From contig JANXUC010000002.1 of NCBI GenBank assembly GCA_025352065.1, positions 87,763 through 151,762 of the forward strand: a DNA stretch of 64,000 nucleotides, given 5' to 3'. The notes beneath the pieces were generated by a model, which was given only the letters and a program-made list of their open reading frames with translations, made no database searches and was not told the origin of the DNA. The translations under genes and the position numbers were made by a program. Source of the DNA: Acidobacteriaceae bacterium (GTDB lineage: Bacteria; Acidobacteriota; Terriglobia; Terriglobales; Acidobacteriaceae). Numbering within the stretch: the stretch's first letter is position 1; each line of letters opens with the position of its first letter. Positions 33,858 to 44,300 of this stretch are shown here, piece after piece.

Positions 33858-35222
33858 ATGGACCTCCAAGACAAACGTATCCTTATAGTAGGGCTGGGAA
33901 AATCCGGGATTGCCTCGGCGCAATTCCTGCAGGCGCGGGGAGCCAAGGTCACAGTTTCGGATTCCAAGAGCCCGGACCAGTTGCGGGGCGAGATTCCTGC
34001 ACTGCTGGATCGCGGTATTGCCGTTGAAACCGGCGGTCACGGTGAGCGCACATTCCGTGGACAGGATTTAATTGTTGTCAGCCCCGGCGTTCCTGCCGAC
34101 GTCCCGCAGCTTGTGCAGGCGCGAATTCATGGCGTGCCGATTATTGGTGAGATTGAGCTCGCGTCGCAGTTTCTGCAGGGGCGCATCGTGGCCATTACCG
34201 GCTCCAACGGAAAAACGACGACCACGACGCTGACCGGAGAAATTCTCGCCGCCTCCGGGTTCCCGGTTGTCGTGGGAGGCAATATTGGAACGCCCGCCAT
34301 TTCTTTAGTTGAGAAGACTACCCCCTCAACTTTCGCAGTCCTCGAGATTTCAAGCTTCCAACTGGAGACCATTCAGACCTTTCGCCCGTTTATTTCCTGC
34401 ATTCTGAACATAACGCCGGATCATCTCGACCGCCATCGCACTTTCGAGGCCTATGTCAAAGCCAAGGCTCGTATTTTCGAGAATCAGAACGAAACGGGCT
34501 ACTGCATTTTGAACGCCGACGATCCTGCCGCGAACGCGCTGACCAGCCGCGCGCGCTGTCCGGTACTGCATTTCAGCCGCCGCAGCGAAGTCGCAGCCGG
34601 AGCCTTCGTTCGCGAAGGCAGGATCTTCTTTCGCGACGGGAAGGCTGGCGGCAAGGAGCAGGAAATTCTGCCCGTTGCCGAGATCCCTCTCAAGGGTGCG
34701 CACAACTTGGAAAATGTGCTGGCCGCAGTATGCCTGGCGAGCTTGGCAGGCTGCCCGGCAGAAACCATTCGGCAGGCCGTGCGAGCTTTCAAAGCCGTTG
34801 AACACCGTCTGGAGTTCGTGGCGGAGATCGCCGGTGTCAGCTACTACAACGACTCCAAAGCTACGAACGTGGATGCCACCATCAAAGCTCTGGAATCTTT
34901 CCCCGCCAACATTCACCTGATTCTGGGCGGCAAAGATAAAGGCAGCGACTATTCCGTGTTGAACGATTTGCTACGGCAGCGCGTGAAGCGCGTTTATACC
35001 ATCGGAGCCGCTGCCGAGAAGATCGAGAGCCAAATTTTCGACGCGGTCGAAATTTTCCCCGCAGGAACCCTGGAGAATGCCGTCCGCCGCGCCGCCACCA
35101 CTGCGGTTCGGGGTGACGTGATTCTTTTAGCCCCGGCCTGCGCCAGTTTCGACCAGTTTCAGAGCTACGAGCATCGTGGGCGGGTGTTTAAGGACGTGGT
35201 GAAGTCGCTGGCTGGGAAATAG
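33858..35222 (+). CDS. murD: UDP-MurNAc-L-alanine:D-glutamate ligase
   Basis: 454 residues. Adds D-Glu to UDP-MurNAc-L-Ala. N-terminal Rossmann domain (RILIVGLGKSGIASAQFL), P-loop ITGSNGKTTTTTLTGEIL, LNITPDHLDRHRTFEAYV, EHRLEFVAEIAGVSYYNDSK and APACASFDQFQSYEHRG are all conserved. It is the last dcw gene here; ftsW, murG, murC, ftsQ, ftsA and ftsZ, which usually follow, are absent from the window. Confidence 0.96.
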   Translation: MDLQDKRILIVGLGKSGIASAQFLQARGAKVTVSDSKSPDQLRGEIPALLDRGIAVETGGHGERTFRGQDLIVVSPGVPADVPQLVQARIHGVPIIGEIELASQFLQGRIVAITGSNGKTTTTTLTGEILAASGFPVVVGGNIGTPAISLVEKTTPSTFAVLEISSFQLETIQTFRPFISCILNITPDHLDRHRTFEAYVKAKARIFENQNETGYCILNADDPAANALTSRARCPVLHFSRRSEVAAGAFVREGRIFFRDGKAGGKEQEILPVAEIPLKGAHNLENVLAAVCLASLAGCPAETIRQAVRAFKAVEHRLEFVAEIAGVSYYNDSKATNVDATIKALESFPANIHLILGGKDKGSDYSVLNDLLRQRVKRVYTIGAAAEKIESQIFDAVEIFPAGTLENAVRRAATTAVRGDVILLAPACASFDQFQSYEHRGRVFKDVVKSLAGK

Positions 35223-35244
35223 AGGCAAAAAAATCGGTGGAGCT

Positions 35245-35305
35245 ACGGGCGTCCTCGCCCGTAGGCTGGCAACGCTCTCGGTCCCGCACGGGCGGGGACG
35301 CCCGC
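35245..35305. repeat. Inverted pair of GGGCGTCC-type palindromes
   Basis: ACGGGCG-tcct-CGCCCGT at 35245-35262, and GGGCGgggaCGCCC at 35290-35303, which is a reverse-oriented near copy. The pair lies between murD and the cassette promoter and could also stop dcw transcription. Confidence 0.6.
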
Positions 35306-35331
35306 GCCTCCATCGAGCGAAACGTCCTTCA

Positions 35332-35360
35332 TTGAAAACTGGCGGCTGGTTGGGTATGAT
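35332..35360 (+). promoter_or_regulatory. Sigma-70-like promoter of the PqqD/radical SAM cassette
   Basis: TTGAAA (35332-35337), a 17-base spacer and TATGAT (35355-35360): five of six matches to each consensus hexamer with ideal spacing. Transcription would start near 35367. This excludes upstream in-frame starts of the PqqD-like gene and shows that the cassette has its own promoter, apart from dcw. Confidence 0.7.
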
Positions 35361-35385
35361 TCGACCACGCCCTGTTCCCGCATTC

Positions 35386-35682
35386 ATGAACCCGCCTTCC
35401 GCCCAATACGTTCGCTCGGCTTCCGTTGTCTCCCGCGTCATTGCCGGGGAAACGCTGATCGTTCCTGTGCGGCGCGGCACCGCCGATCTGGCGTCCTTAT
35501 ATAGCTTTAACCCGGCTGGCAGCACGATTTGGCAAGCGCTGGATCAGCCTCGGACCGTAGAGGAACTCGCCAATTTGCTGACGGAAACCTTTGACGTTAC
35601 CCCAGAAAAGGCCCGGCAAGATGTCGATACGTTTCTCAGCGAGGCCGGGGCCATGGGACTGGTGCACACAAAAGGGCATTAA
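35386..35682 (+). CDS. PqqD-like peptide chaperone (RiPP recognition element)
   Basis: 98 residues from the ATG at 35386, the first in-frame ATG after the predicted transcription start. Winged-helix PqqD fold: YSFNPAGSTIWQALDQPRTV followed by EELANLLTETFDVTPEKA and RQDVDTFLSEAGAMGLV match the family pattern (N.t...iW..ldg.rtveeLa..l...f.v....a..Dv..fl). Such RRE proteins bind the leader part of a precursor peptide and deliver it to a modifying enzyme. The next genes, a radical SAM/SPASM enzyme and a short Cys-containing peptide, fit exactly that role. Confidence 0.85.
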   Translation: MNPPSAQYVRSASVVSRVIAGETLIVPVRRGTADLASLYSFNPAGSTIWQALDQPRTVEELANLLTETFDVTPEKARQDVDTFLSEAGAMGLVHTKGH

Positions 35683-35753
35683 TATCTGGGACACCGGGGC
35701 GCGCTTCGGGTAAACTTACAGGGGCATTTTAAGCAACCTGCAAAGAGAGGCAC

Positions 35754-37022
35754 ATGGATCTAGCGACGTACGGCGACTTAAGCCTATCGATCCACTCGCA
35801 CTATGCTGGGAAGCGCGCGCCTATGGAAGTGGCGATTGAAGTCACGCGCCGCTGTCCGCTGGAATGCCTCCATTGCTACAACAATTTGCCCATGGGCGAC
35901 CTGCCTGCCCGCAATCGCGAACTGAGTAAGGAAGAGCACTTTAAGATGCTGGACGAGCTCGCGGATCTCGGCACGTTCTGGCTTCTTTATAGTGGTGGCG
36001 AAATTTTCGCTCGCAAAGATTTTCTGGAAATCTATACTTACGCCAAGAAGAAGGGTTTCCTAATCACGCTGTTCACCAACGGAACTCTGATCAGCGAAAA
36101 GATCGCCGACTACCTGGTCGAATGGCCGCCATTTTCCATTGAGATTACGCTTTACGGTCGGACGAAAGAAACCTACGAAGCGATGACTGAAATCCCCGGT
36201 TCCTACGAGCGTTGTTTGCGTGGGATCGAGAATCTGCGTCAACGCAACCTACCCCTGAAGCTGAAAACCGTGCCTACCACGATTAACAAGCACGAGGTTT
36301 TCGCCATGAAGCGCTTCGCAGAAGAAGACTTGGGACTGGAATTTAAGTTCGACGCGCTGATTAATCCGCGCTTGGATTGTTCGCAAAGCCCCCTTGGGGT
36401 GCGCCTCTCGCCGGAAGAAGTAGTTGCTATTGATATGCATCCGGCGCGCAACCGAACCGAATATTCCCGTCTGGCGGAACTCGGTTTATCCTCGCCTCCG
36501 AGCTTGGGCGAAAGCGAAAGCCTCTATTTCTGCGGCGGGGGAATGAACTCCTTTGCGGTTAATCCTTATGGCGAGATGAGCATATGTGTCCTTTCTCAGA
36601 AGGAGACCTATAACATTCGCGAAGGTGGCGTGAAGCACGGCTGGGAGAAGTTTCTTGGGCAGATTCGGCTAGAGAAAAAGCGGTTGCGCCCCACGAAGTG
36701 TACGACTTGCAAGATTCAGGGCCTCTGCAGTATGTGCCCAGCCACAGCCGAACTTGAAAATGGGGATCCCGAATCGCCCGTCGAATTTCTGTGCGAAGTA
36801 GCTCACATCCGCGCCATGGCGCTCGGGTTTGAAGTGCCTCAGCACGGAGATTGCGATTGTTGTAACGGGAGCGAGCGGCACAAAGCATTGCAATCGTCTG
36901 CCGCGCGAATTTCGGCACAGGAGATTGATGTCGAAGCGTGGAAAGCTCCTACTGTGCTGTTGCCTGTTTTGAGTAACCCAAGCGCTGGTGGTGGGTGTGG
37001 GAGTTGCGGCAGTCACAGCTAG
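35754..37022 (+). CDS. Radical SAM/SPASM peptide-modifying enzyme
   Basis: 422 residues. The 4Fe-4S radical SAM motif is RRCPLECLHCYNN (CxxxCxxC, residues about 35-45), with YSGGEIFARKD as the GGE SAM-binding motif. The C-terminal SPASM domain holds auxiliary-cluster cysteines: YFCGGGMNSFAVNPYGEMS, CVLSQ, KCTTCKIQGLCSMCPA and FLCEVAH. Enzymes of this type form thioether, C-C or related crosslinks in peptides. Unusually, the tail after SPASM has DCDCCNG and ends in AGGGCGSCGSHS, a Cys/Gly-rich stretch not needed for SPASM. Lies 71 bases after pqqD-like and 45 bases before the putative precursor gene. Confidence 0.9.
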   Translation: MDLATYGDLSLSIHSHYAGKRAPMEVAIEVTRRCPLECLHCYNNLPMGDLPARNRELSKEEHFKMLDELADLGTFWLLYSGGEIFARKDFLEIYTYAKKKGFLITLFTNGTLISEKIADYLVEWPPFSIEITLYGRTKETYEAMTEIPGSYERCLRGIENLRQRNLPLKLKTVPTTINKHEVFAMKRFAEEDLGLEFKFDALINPRLDCSQSPLGVRLSPEEVVAIDMHPARNRTEYSRLAELGLSSPPSLGESESLYFCGGGMNSFAVNPYGEMSICVLSQKETYNIREGGVKHGWEKFLGQIRLEKKRLRPTKCTTCKIQGLCSMCPATAELENGDPESPVEFLCEVAHIRAMALGFEVPQHGDCDCCNGSERHKALQSSAARISAQEIDVEAWKAPTVLLPVLSNPSAGGGCGSCGSHS

Positions 37023-37067
37023 GTTCACAAGGTATTGCCAGTTTCGTTTCAGGAGAGAGAGAAAAGA

Positions 37068-37244
37068 ATGAAGCAATTAGGAAACGATCCAGTTGAGAAG
37101 AGGCTCTACGAGCCGCCTAAAATCTGTACCATTAGCTTACGTCCAGAAGAAGCCGTGTTGGGGAACTGCAAGATTTCCGGTTCGTCCGGCCCGGGAAATG
37201 CTGCTTGCAGCGTGCTGCCAAAATGCAGCAGCATTGGTTCGTAA
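37068..37244 (+). CDS. Putative RiPP precursor peptide, 58 residues
   Basis: Starts at ATG 37068 with AGGAGAGAG upstream; an in-frame start 11 codons earlier would cross this site. Leader-like N-terminal part with LYEPPKICTISLRPEEAVLG (residues 13-32). A small-residue C-terminal core follows: Cys34, then SGSSGPGNAACSVLPKCSS (37-55) and a final Ser58. Cys lies at 20, 34, 47 and 53. No membrane helix. Its position between a radical SAM/SPASM enzyme and an HprK-like kinase, with a PqqD-like protein upstream, marks it as the likely substrate of both. I do not recognise the peptide family by name. Confidence 0.7.
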   Translation: MKQLGNDPVEKRLYEPPKICTISLRPEEAVLGNCKISGSSGPGNAACSVLPKCSSIGS

Positions 37245-37254
37245 CGAGCCAACC

Positions 37255-38223
37255 GTGGTGCGAGAGGGAGCGCCGGTGGGCAACGAAACCATTGCGTGGA
37301 GCGCGTCGTGTGTAGCGGAGGAGCCATCTGCGGGACTGTGGCGCGCGAGCTTCAGCATTGGCGAAGTCACACTAGGACTTAGCGGAGATGCTACGCATAC
37401 GCCGTTCTTCAGCCCTCAAATCGAGCCGTTTCGTTGTCCGCTGAGTGCCTGCGATATCGAGATCGCCTTCGAATGGGTTGAGCATATATCTTCGCCCTTG
37501 TCCCCTCTGGCATTCGATTCCGGATCGGTCTGGAAGCTCTACCAATCAGGCTCGGATTTCACGTTTGATTTTTCCTCTCCCGTCATCAGTTCCCAACCCT
37601 ATAAGCGACTGCACGTCGATCGTGATTTCCGCAAAGCGCTGCTGTTTCTAAACCGCAGTTGTTTCCCGGAAGGCTCCTACTGCAATCCGCTGGAGTACCC
37701 GCTCGATGAACTGGTGGTCATGCACCGGCTTGGGCGCGAGCGTGGCGTCGAAGTTCACGCTGCTGGGCTTTACGATGCTGACTTGCGGGAGGCTGGTCGC
37801 GGAGGCTTTCTCTTTATAGGGCACTCAGGCGCGGGGAAAAGCACCACCTCACGGCTTTGGCGAGAACGCCGGAACGTTACCATCCTGAGCGATGATCGAA
37901 TTATCTTGCGCAAACAAGACGGCCAGGTATGGATGCACGGCACGCCCTGGCACGGCGAGGCGGCTTACGCTGCCGCGGAAAAGTCGAAGATCGACAAGCT
38001 TTTTATCCTGGAGCACGCTCCAGCCAACCGGATTACCCAGTTGCGCGGCAGCCAGGCCGTCGGCGAACTGATGGCGCGGAGTTTTCTGCCGTTTTACGAC
38101 GGCCCCGCGCTGGAATCGACGATGGCGTTCCTCGAAGAGATTGTGGAGACGATTCCGTGCTATCGGCTGGAGTTTTTGCCCGATTCGAGCGCCGTGGAAA
38201 CGGTCTTGAACTTCAGGCTGTAG
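37255..38223 (+). CDS. HprK-like serine kinase of a peptide-modification system
   Basis: About 322 residues; GTG at 37255 or 37258 is chosen because the long open frame upstream overlaps the precursor gene in another frame. The C-terminal half is an HPr-kinase-like P-loop domain: GGFLFIGHSGAGKSTTSRLW (Walker A), VTILSDDRIILRKQDG and HGTPWHGEAAYA. It lacks the rest of true HprK (N-terminal DRTGG-like domain). In some lasso peptide clusters related kinases phosphorylate a Ser near the peptide C-terminus; here the precursor ends in ...SSIGS, so the same is possible (inference). Confidence 0.8.
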   Translation: MVREGAPVGNETIAWSASCVAEEPSAGLWRASFSIGEVTLGLSGDATHTPFFSPQIEPFRCPLSACDIEIAFEWVEHISSPLSPLAFDSGSVWKLYQSGSDFTFDFSSPVISSQPYKRLHVDRDFRKALLFLNRSCFPEGSYCNPLEYPLDELVVMHRLGRERGVEVHAAGLYDADLREAGRGGFLFIGHSGAGKSTTSRLWRERRNVTILSDDRIILRKQDGQVWMHGTPWHGEAAYAAAEKSKIDKLFILEHAPANRITQLRGSQAVGELMARSFLPFYDGPALESTMAFLEEIVETIPCYRLEFLPDSSAVETVLNFRL

Positions 38224-38339
38224 CGCCGTTCGGCTGGAGTGGGATGTAAGTGCATCAAAATGGGATGGTTATCTCCTTTGAGGCGGGTGCGTTGGGTGCT
38301 CAATTTGGTGATAGCCATAAGGCTGCGCTTGATTGAAAA

Positions 38340-38345
38340 TATAAT
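38340..38345 (+). promoter_or_regulatory. Possible -10 element before the S26/C25 gene
   Basis: A perfect TATAAT about 19 bases before the ATG at 38364, in an AT-rich 140-base gap. No convincing -35 element is visible and there is no Shine-Dalgarno before the ATG, so this may be a weak or activated promoter, or chance. Confidence 0.3.
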
Positions 38346-38363
38346 CTTGCGCTGAAAATTTTT

Positions 38364-41300
38364 ATGCGGACTCCACGACTGGATTCGTCGGCATTTCGGG
38401 CGCTCGCTCACGAGCTGCTGCAAGCGGGCAGGAATGTGCGCTTTCAGGCGCAGGGCCTCAGCATGTTGCCAGCGATTCCAGACGGCGGGATCCTTGAGGT
38501 CGCGCCGGTACAGCGGCTGCAGTTACGGCTCGGAGATATTGTGCTGGTGGACGAGGGATCGAAGTTCCGCGCCCACCGCCTGATTTCCAAAAATGAAATT
38601 CTGGATCAATTTATAACTCAGGGAGATGCGAGCCTGGAGCCTGATTCTCCAGTGCGCGCTACTCAGATTATGGGGCGAGTCATGGCACGAGTCATTACAA
38701 AGGAAACCACAATGAATGGTAGCGAGCAGCGCGTGGAACTCACCGGAATGCAGGCCCGAGCCCGTCGTAATTTGGCGGTGGCACGCGGCGTAGCGTCCAA
38801 CTGGGTCAGGAAAGCTTTGGGAATGCGGCGTGCCGCCGCTCTCGGCGCGCTCGCGTTGGTTATGTTCGGTTTGGCCGCTGCGCCTGCGTCGGCCCAGGTT
38901 GTTTTCGATGCCACCAGCTTCCAGGGTGCCAATACCACGTCGGGATCGAACTTCACATTTACCCATACCACGGGTGCCGGAGCGAATCGCACACTCATCG
39001 TTGGTACCACTTCCAACATTGCACCCAACACGGCGGCTCAAGTCGCCTCCATCACCTACGGCGCGCGCCCTCTGACGTTTCTGGGAGCCCACAACGATGC
39101 TGGCAACACGCGGCGCGTCGAAATGTGGTTCTTGCTCGCACCGGCTAGCGGTACCAATACGATCACGATTACGATGAACGCCTTCGGGCTTGGAAACGTC
39201 GGCGTAGCTGCGGGTTCGATTACAGTTTCGGGTGCGGACCAAACCGATCCCGTGCGTCCGTTCGTTTCGAGCGATGGCGCGACGGGGAAAGTTTCGGAAT
39301 TGGACGTTCCATCCGCTGTCAATGAGTTCGTTTATGCGGTCGAAGCGATTGCGGGCAATTTCACGCAAACCGGCTTCACGCCGCTCACTCAGCAGTGGAC
39401 TGGAAATACCGGTACTGGCACGGCCGCCGATGTTGATGGAGCCGGATACACAATTGCTGGAGCGCCGAACGTTCCAATTCCGGTGACGTTTGCTCCGACA
39501 ACCGGCACCAACTGGTCGGCAGGCGCGATTTCCATCTTCCCGCTACAGGCGGACTTGGGCGTTACGGTTACCGACAAGGGCGCGATTCTTGCCGGAGCGA
39601 ATGCCACCTACACCATCACAGTCAGGAACAACGGTGGCAGCGACGCGCCTCTTTCGAGCCTGACATATACGCTGGCGGCTGGGCAAACCTTTTTTTCTGC
39701 CACTCCGAGCCAAGGGTCCTGTTCCGGTACGACAACGATTACCTGCGCCCTGGGCACGATCAAGAGTGCTTCCAGCGCGACGGTGACAGTTGTGGCTACG
39801 GTGGCGGCGGCGGGAAATTACACCACGACCGCGACGATTTCCTCGCCGCAAGTAGACTTGAACCAGAGCAATAACGCCTTCAGCATCACGCTGCCGGTGC
39901 TGCAGGCGATTGTTTGCGCCACGCCAGGCAAAGATGGACCGGGTGGCACGCTGGCTAGCGTCGTCAATACGTACTATGCGGGGACTGCCAGCGCTGCAAA
40001 GGGCTTGACCTCAATTTCAGTGTCAGCAGCGCGAGGTGGAGGCGGACCGAATGTTGCCACTGGCGATCTGCTGCTGGTCATGCAGATGCAAGACGCTGCC
40101 ATTAACACTTCGAACAACGCCAATTACGGTGACGGGACGGGGGCCGGATCGGGCTCGACGAGCCTGAACAACGCAGGCGCCTACGAATATGTTCGAGCGA
40201 CGGGTTCCAGAGCGGGCGGCGCGATCCCCGTTGTCGGAGCGGGCCCCACCGGTGGCCTGATTTACGACTACAGCAATGCTGCCGCCAGCAATACGCAAGG
40301 TCAGCGACGTTTTCAGGTGATTCGCGTGCCGCAATATACGACGGCGACGCTAGGATCAACGCTCACGGCTTCCGTATGGGACGGCACCACGGGTGGTGTT
40401 CTGGCGCTAGATGTTGGCGATACGCTGACTCTAAACACGGTTACCGTTAGCGTGGATGGCCTTGGGTTCCGGGGTGGAGCTGGGCTGCAGATGAACGGCG
40501 TGACCGGAGGGGCTACGAACACGGACTTCCAGTTTGCTGCTCCCGCGACGTATGCGGGAACAGTTGTGAACGGCTGGCACGGCAGCAAGGGCGAAGGAAT
40601 TGCGGGAACACCCCAATGGGTTGAATCGGGGGCAACGTTCTTAACGAGTGGTTCGAATTACCCAAGCGGTACTGCTGCCGATGGCAGCATGGCGCGCGGC
40701 GCACCTGGCAATGCCGGTGGTGGCGGTACGGATTCTGGTGGTACGAACGACGAGAATTCAGGTGGTGGAGGTGGCGGCAACGGAGGCGTCGGCGGCGCTG
40801 GAGGCAACACCTGGAGAGCTGATAGGCCGATAGGTGGAATTGGCGGAGCCGTTTTTTCGGCCTCGGTCAACCGGATTTCAATGGGTGGCGGCGGCGGTGC
40901 AGGCAGCCGCAACAACTCTGATACCGATAATCAGGCTAGCGCGGGAGCCCCGGGCGGCGGCATCGTGCTCATTCGAGCCGGTTTCTTGAGCGGAACCGCT
41001 ATTATTACCGCCAATGGAGCGGCAGCTTACAACGGTACGCTGAACGACGGCGGCGGCGGCGGCGGCGCTGGCGGGAGCATCCTCATCCTGACGGAAGCTG
41101 GCGGCGAGAGCGGTCTAACGCTCAAGGCCAACGGTGGTATAGGCGGTGGGGGATGGTCAAGCCAAGCATTTACCGCATTTGGCTCCGAACCTCACGGGCC
41201 GGGCGGCGGCGGTGCGGGCGGATTCATCCTCACATCTGGTTTACCCGCAAGCACGTCGAGAACTGGCGGCAAGAACGGAACGACGACAACTTCTCAGTTC

Positions 41301-44300
41301 GAGTGGGGAGCCGATGCAGGGACCAACGGCCCCAGCCCACAGGCGAACGCGAAACTGAGCCAAGTGGCAGGCGTCCGTGGCGCGGCAGAGTGCAACGCGC
41401 CGGATTGCATCATCAGCAAGACGCACGTAGGCAACTTCGTCCGCGGCACCGCAGGCAACACCTACACTCTTACCGTGACCAACGCCAGTCCTTCGGTTGC
41501 GACCAGCGGCACGGTGACTGTGGTGGATTCGCTAGCGTCGGCCCCAGGTCTGACCATTACGGCTATGTCCGGTACGGGTTGGACATGCACTGTACTCCCG
41601 ACCTGCACGCGCAGCGATGCCCTTGCTCCGCTGGCGAGTTATCCAGTCATCACTGTGACGGTTACAGTCGCGCCAAACCCTGCCAGTAGCTTACAGACCA
41701 ACATAGCGACCGTGTCTGGCGGTGGCGAGACGCAGACCAATAACGACACTGCCACGAATCCGACGACGATCATCGGCACTCTCCTCACGATCACGAAGAC
41801 GGGAGCTCCGAATCCGATCAAACCCGGGCAGACCTTGACCTACACGATCAATATCAAGAACACGGGCCCGAACAACGAAGCGACAGCGACGTTGACCGAC
41901 CCGTTGCCTACGACGGATGTGACATTCGTGAGCGTTTCGCATGTGGACGTAGGCACGACTGGGGTCTGCCTCCAGGCAGGTGGCACGGTTACTTGTACCT
42001 ATACGCCGTTCAATAAGGGTGCGACCTCCGCGATCACGATCACGACCACCACACTAATTCCGGATACGGTAGTCAACACGGCCACCATCACGGACACGGA
42101 TACTGCGAACGACACGGTCTCAGCGATTGCGACCACGACCACCACGTTCCCAACCAGCGTCGAGATGCATGCCTTCTCGGCGCAGCATTCTGCCAGTGGG
42201 AATGCGCTGGTTTGGAAGACGGGTGGGGAATCGCACAACCTTGGCTTCAATGTCTATCGTGAGGAGAACGGCACCCGCGTGAAGGTCAATGCTTCGCTGA
42301 TTGCCGGGTCCGCGTTGCGCATGAAGTTGAATTCGCAGACGCACAGCGGCAACAGCTACGCCTGGATTGATTCGAACGCCAAGCCTGGTGCGGGGTATTG
42401 GTTGGAAGATGTTTCTCTGAACGGAACTCGCACCATGCATGGTCCAGCTTACGTTGGCGCTGCGGCTTCCTCGCAACCCGACGTCGTTGCTTCTTCCCTG
42501 CTGGGCGAACTGAATCGCCAGGCTGCCTCCGCCAACACCCCCGCTGCGAAGCTGGACGCCAAAGCGGCATCGGCTGCCGATACTATGCAGGATCGTAGCC
42601 ACGCCGAGCCGCACTTTGCTCGTGTCGAAGCTGTGACCCAGCAACAACGCGACAAGCAGTTTGAGTTGGCTGCGCATTCCGCCGTCAAGCTCTCACTGCG
42701 CAGCGAAGGCTGGTACCGCGTTTCACAAACGCAACTGGTCGCGGCGGGACTCGATCCTTCCGCCGATCCCCAAATGCTGCGGCTTTTTGTGCGGGCAATC
42801 GAGCAGCCCATCCGCGTAACCGGCGCTACTGCGGGCCGCGGCGGCTTCGGTCCGAATGCAGCCATCGAGTTCTATGGCACAGGAATCGACACGCCGTATT
42901 CCGATGCTCACATTGGATGGCTAGTGGCTGGCAACGGCGCTGGTCTCCGTATCCAGGAATCGCCAAATACTGGCGGCAACCAGGATCAACTGACCAGCTT
43001 CCCTTACGCCGTCGAGCTGCGGCAGAAACTCACCTACTTTGCGGCGCTGCTGAATGGCGAAGACAAGAATAACTTCTTCGGCGCGATTATTACCTCGACG
43101 CCGGTGGATCAAGTACTGACCACGCATGGCGTGGCTAATGCTGGATCCGAAACCGCTCAATTGGAAGTTGCGTTGCAAGGCGCAACCGACAACACGGCAC
43201 ACTCGATTTCCGTGAACTTCAACGGTACCTACCTCGGTACGCTGAATTTCAACGGGCAAGAGATGGGGACAATTACGCTGGATGTTCCCGCTGGACTGCT
43301 GCAGGAAGGCGACAACACGGCCACATTCACCGCACTGAACGGCGATAACGACATCAGTGTAGTGGAGCATCTAACCGTTCACTACGCTCATACTTACACC
43401 GCCGATTCGGACATGCTTCGCTTCACCGCGCCGGCTGGCGGACAAGTGCAAATCACTGGTTTCCAGAACAAGCCGGAACGCCTCGTTGATATCACCGACG
43501 CATCGCATCCGGTTGTTCTTCAACCGAAGATTTCAGGTACCGCTGGTAGCTACGCGCTCGACGTGAATGTGCCCTGGAACAACTCCGGCACGCACACGCT
43601 GCTGGCGTTGGCCTGGGATGAACTCTCGCACGCTCCGGCGCAAAAGAACGAGCCTTCGACCTGGCATGCAGCGCAGGCGGGCAGCGATATCGTGATGCTG
43701 ACCCATCCGTCTTTCACCGGCGGATTGCAGCCTCTCGTGGATCACCGCCGCAGTCAGGGTGAGACTGTCTCCGTGGTCAGCATCGACGATGTTTTCGACG
43801 AGTTCAACTTCGGCGAACGTAGCCCGCATGCGATGCGCGACTTCCTCGCCACGGCCACCGGAAAGTGGAAGACTGCGCCACACTACCTGCTGCTGGTGGG
43901 CGACGCCTCTTTCGATCCGAGGAACTACCTTGGCTTCGGGCATCTCGACTTCATGCCAACCCGCACGGTCGAGACTTTGTACCTGAAGACCTCTTCCGAC
44001 GAGTGGTTCTCGGACTTCAAGAACACCGGAGTTGGAGAGATTGCCACGGGACGTCTGCCGGTGCGGACGCAAGACGACATACAGACCGCCGTCCGCAAGA
44101 TCGTTGGCTATGACAAGAACTCCGGAACATGGACGAACGGAGCGCTGCTGGTTGCCGACAACGATCCAACCCAACCCTTCGATCAGGATACGAAAACGGT
44201 GCAAGGCCTGTTGCCTTCCAGCATGAAGGTGACCACGATTTTTGCCGACCAGGATGCCAACGCGCACGCCGACGTTCTGGCAGGGATCAACGCCGGTCAA

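Noticed and set aside
35332..38223. Lasso peptide cluster
   Set aside because: PqqD-like and HprK-like proteins occur there, but the asparagine-synthetase-like cyclase and the transglutaminase-like protease are missing, and a radical SAM/SPASM enzyme is present instead.
40430..41380. Gly-rich coding region considered as a DNA tandem repeat or PE-PGRS-like gene
   Set aside because: GGC/GGT-rich but irregular, in frame inside the C25 fusion, with no repeated DNA unit.
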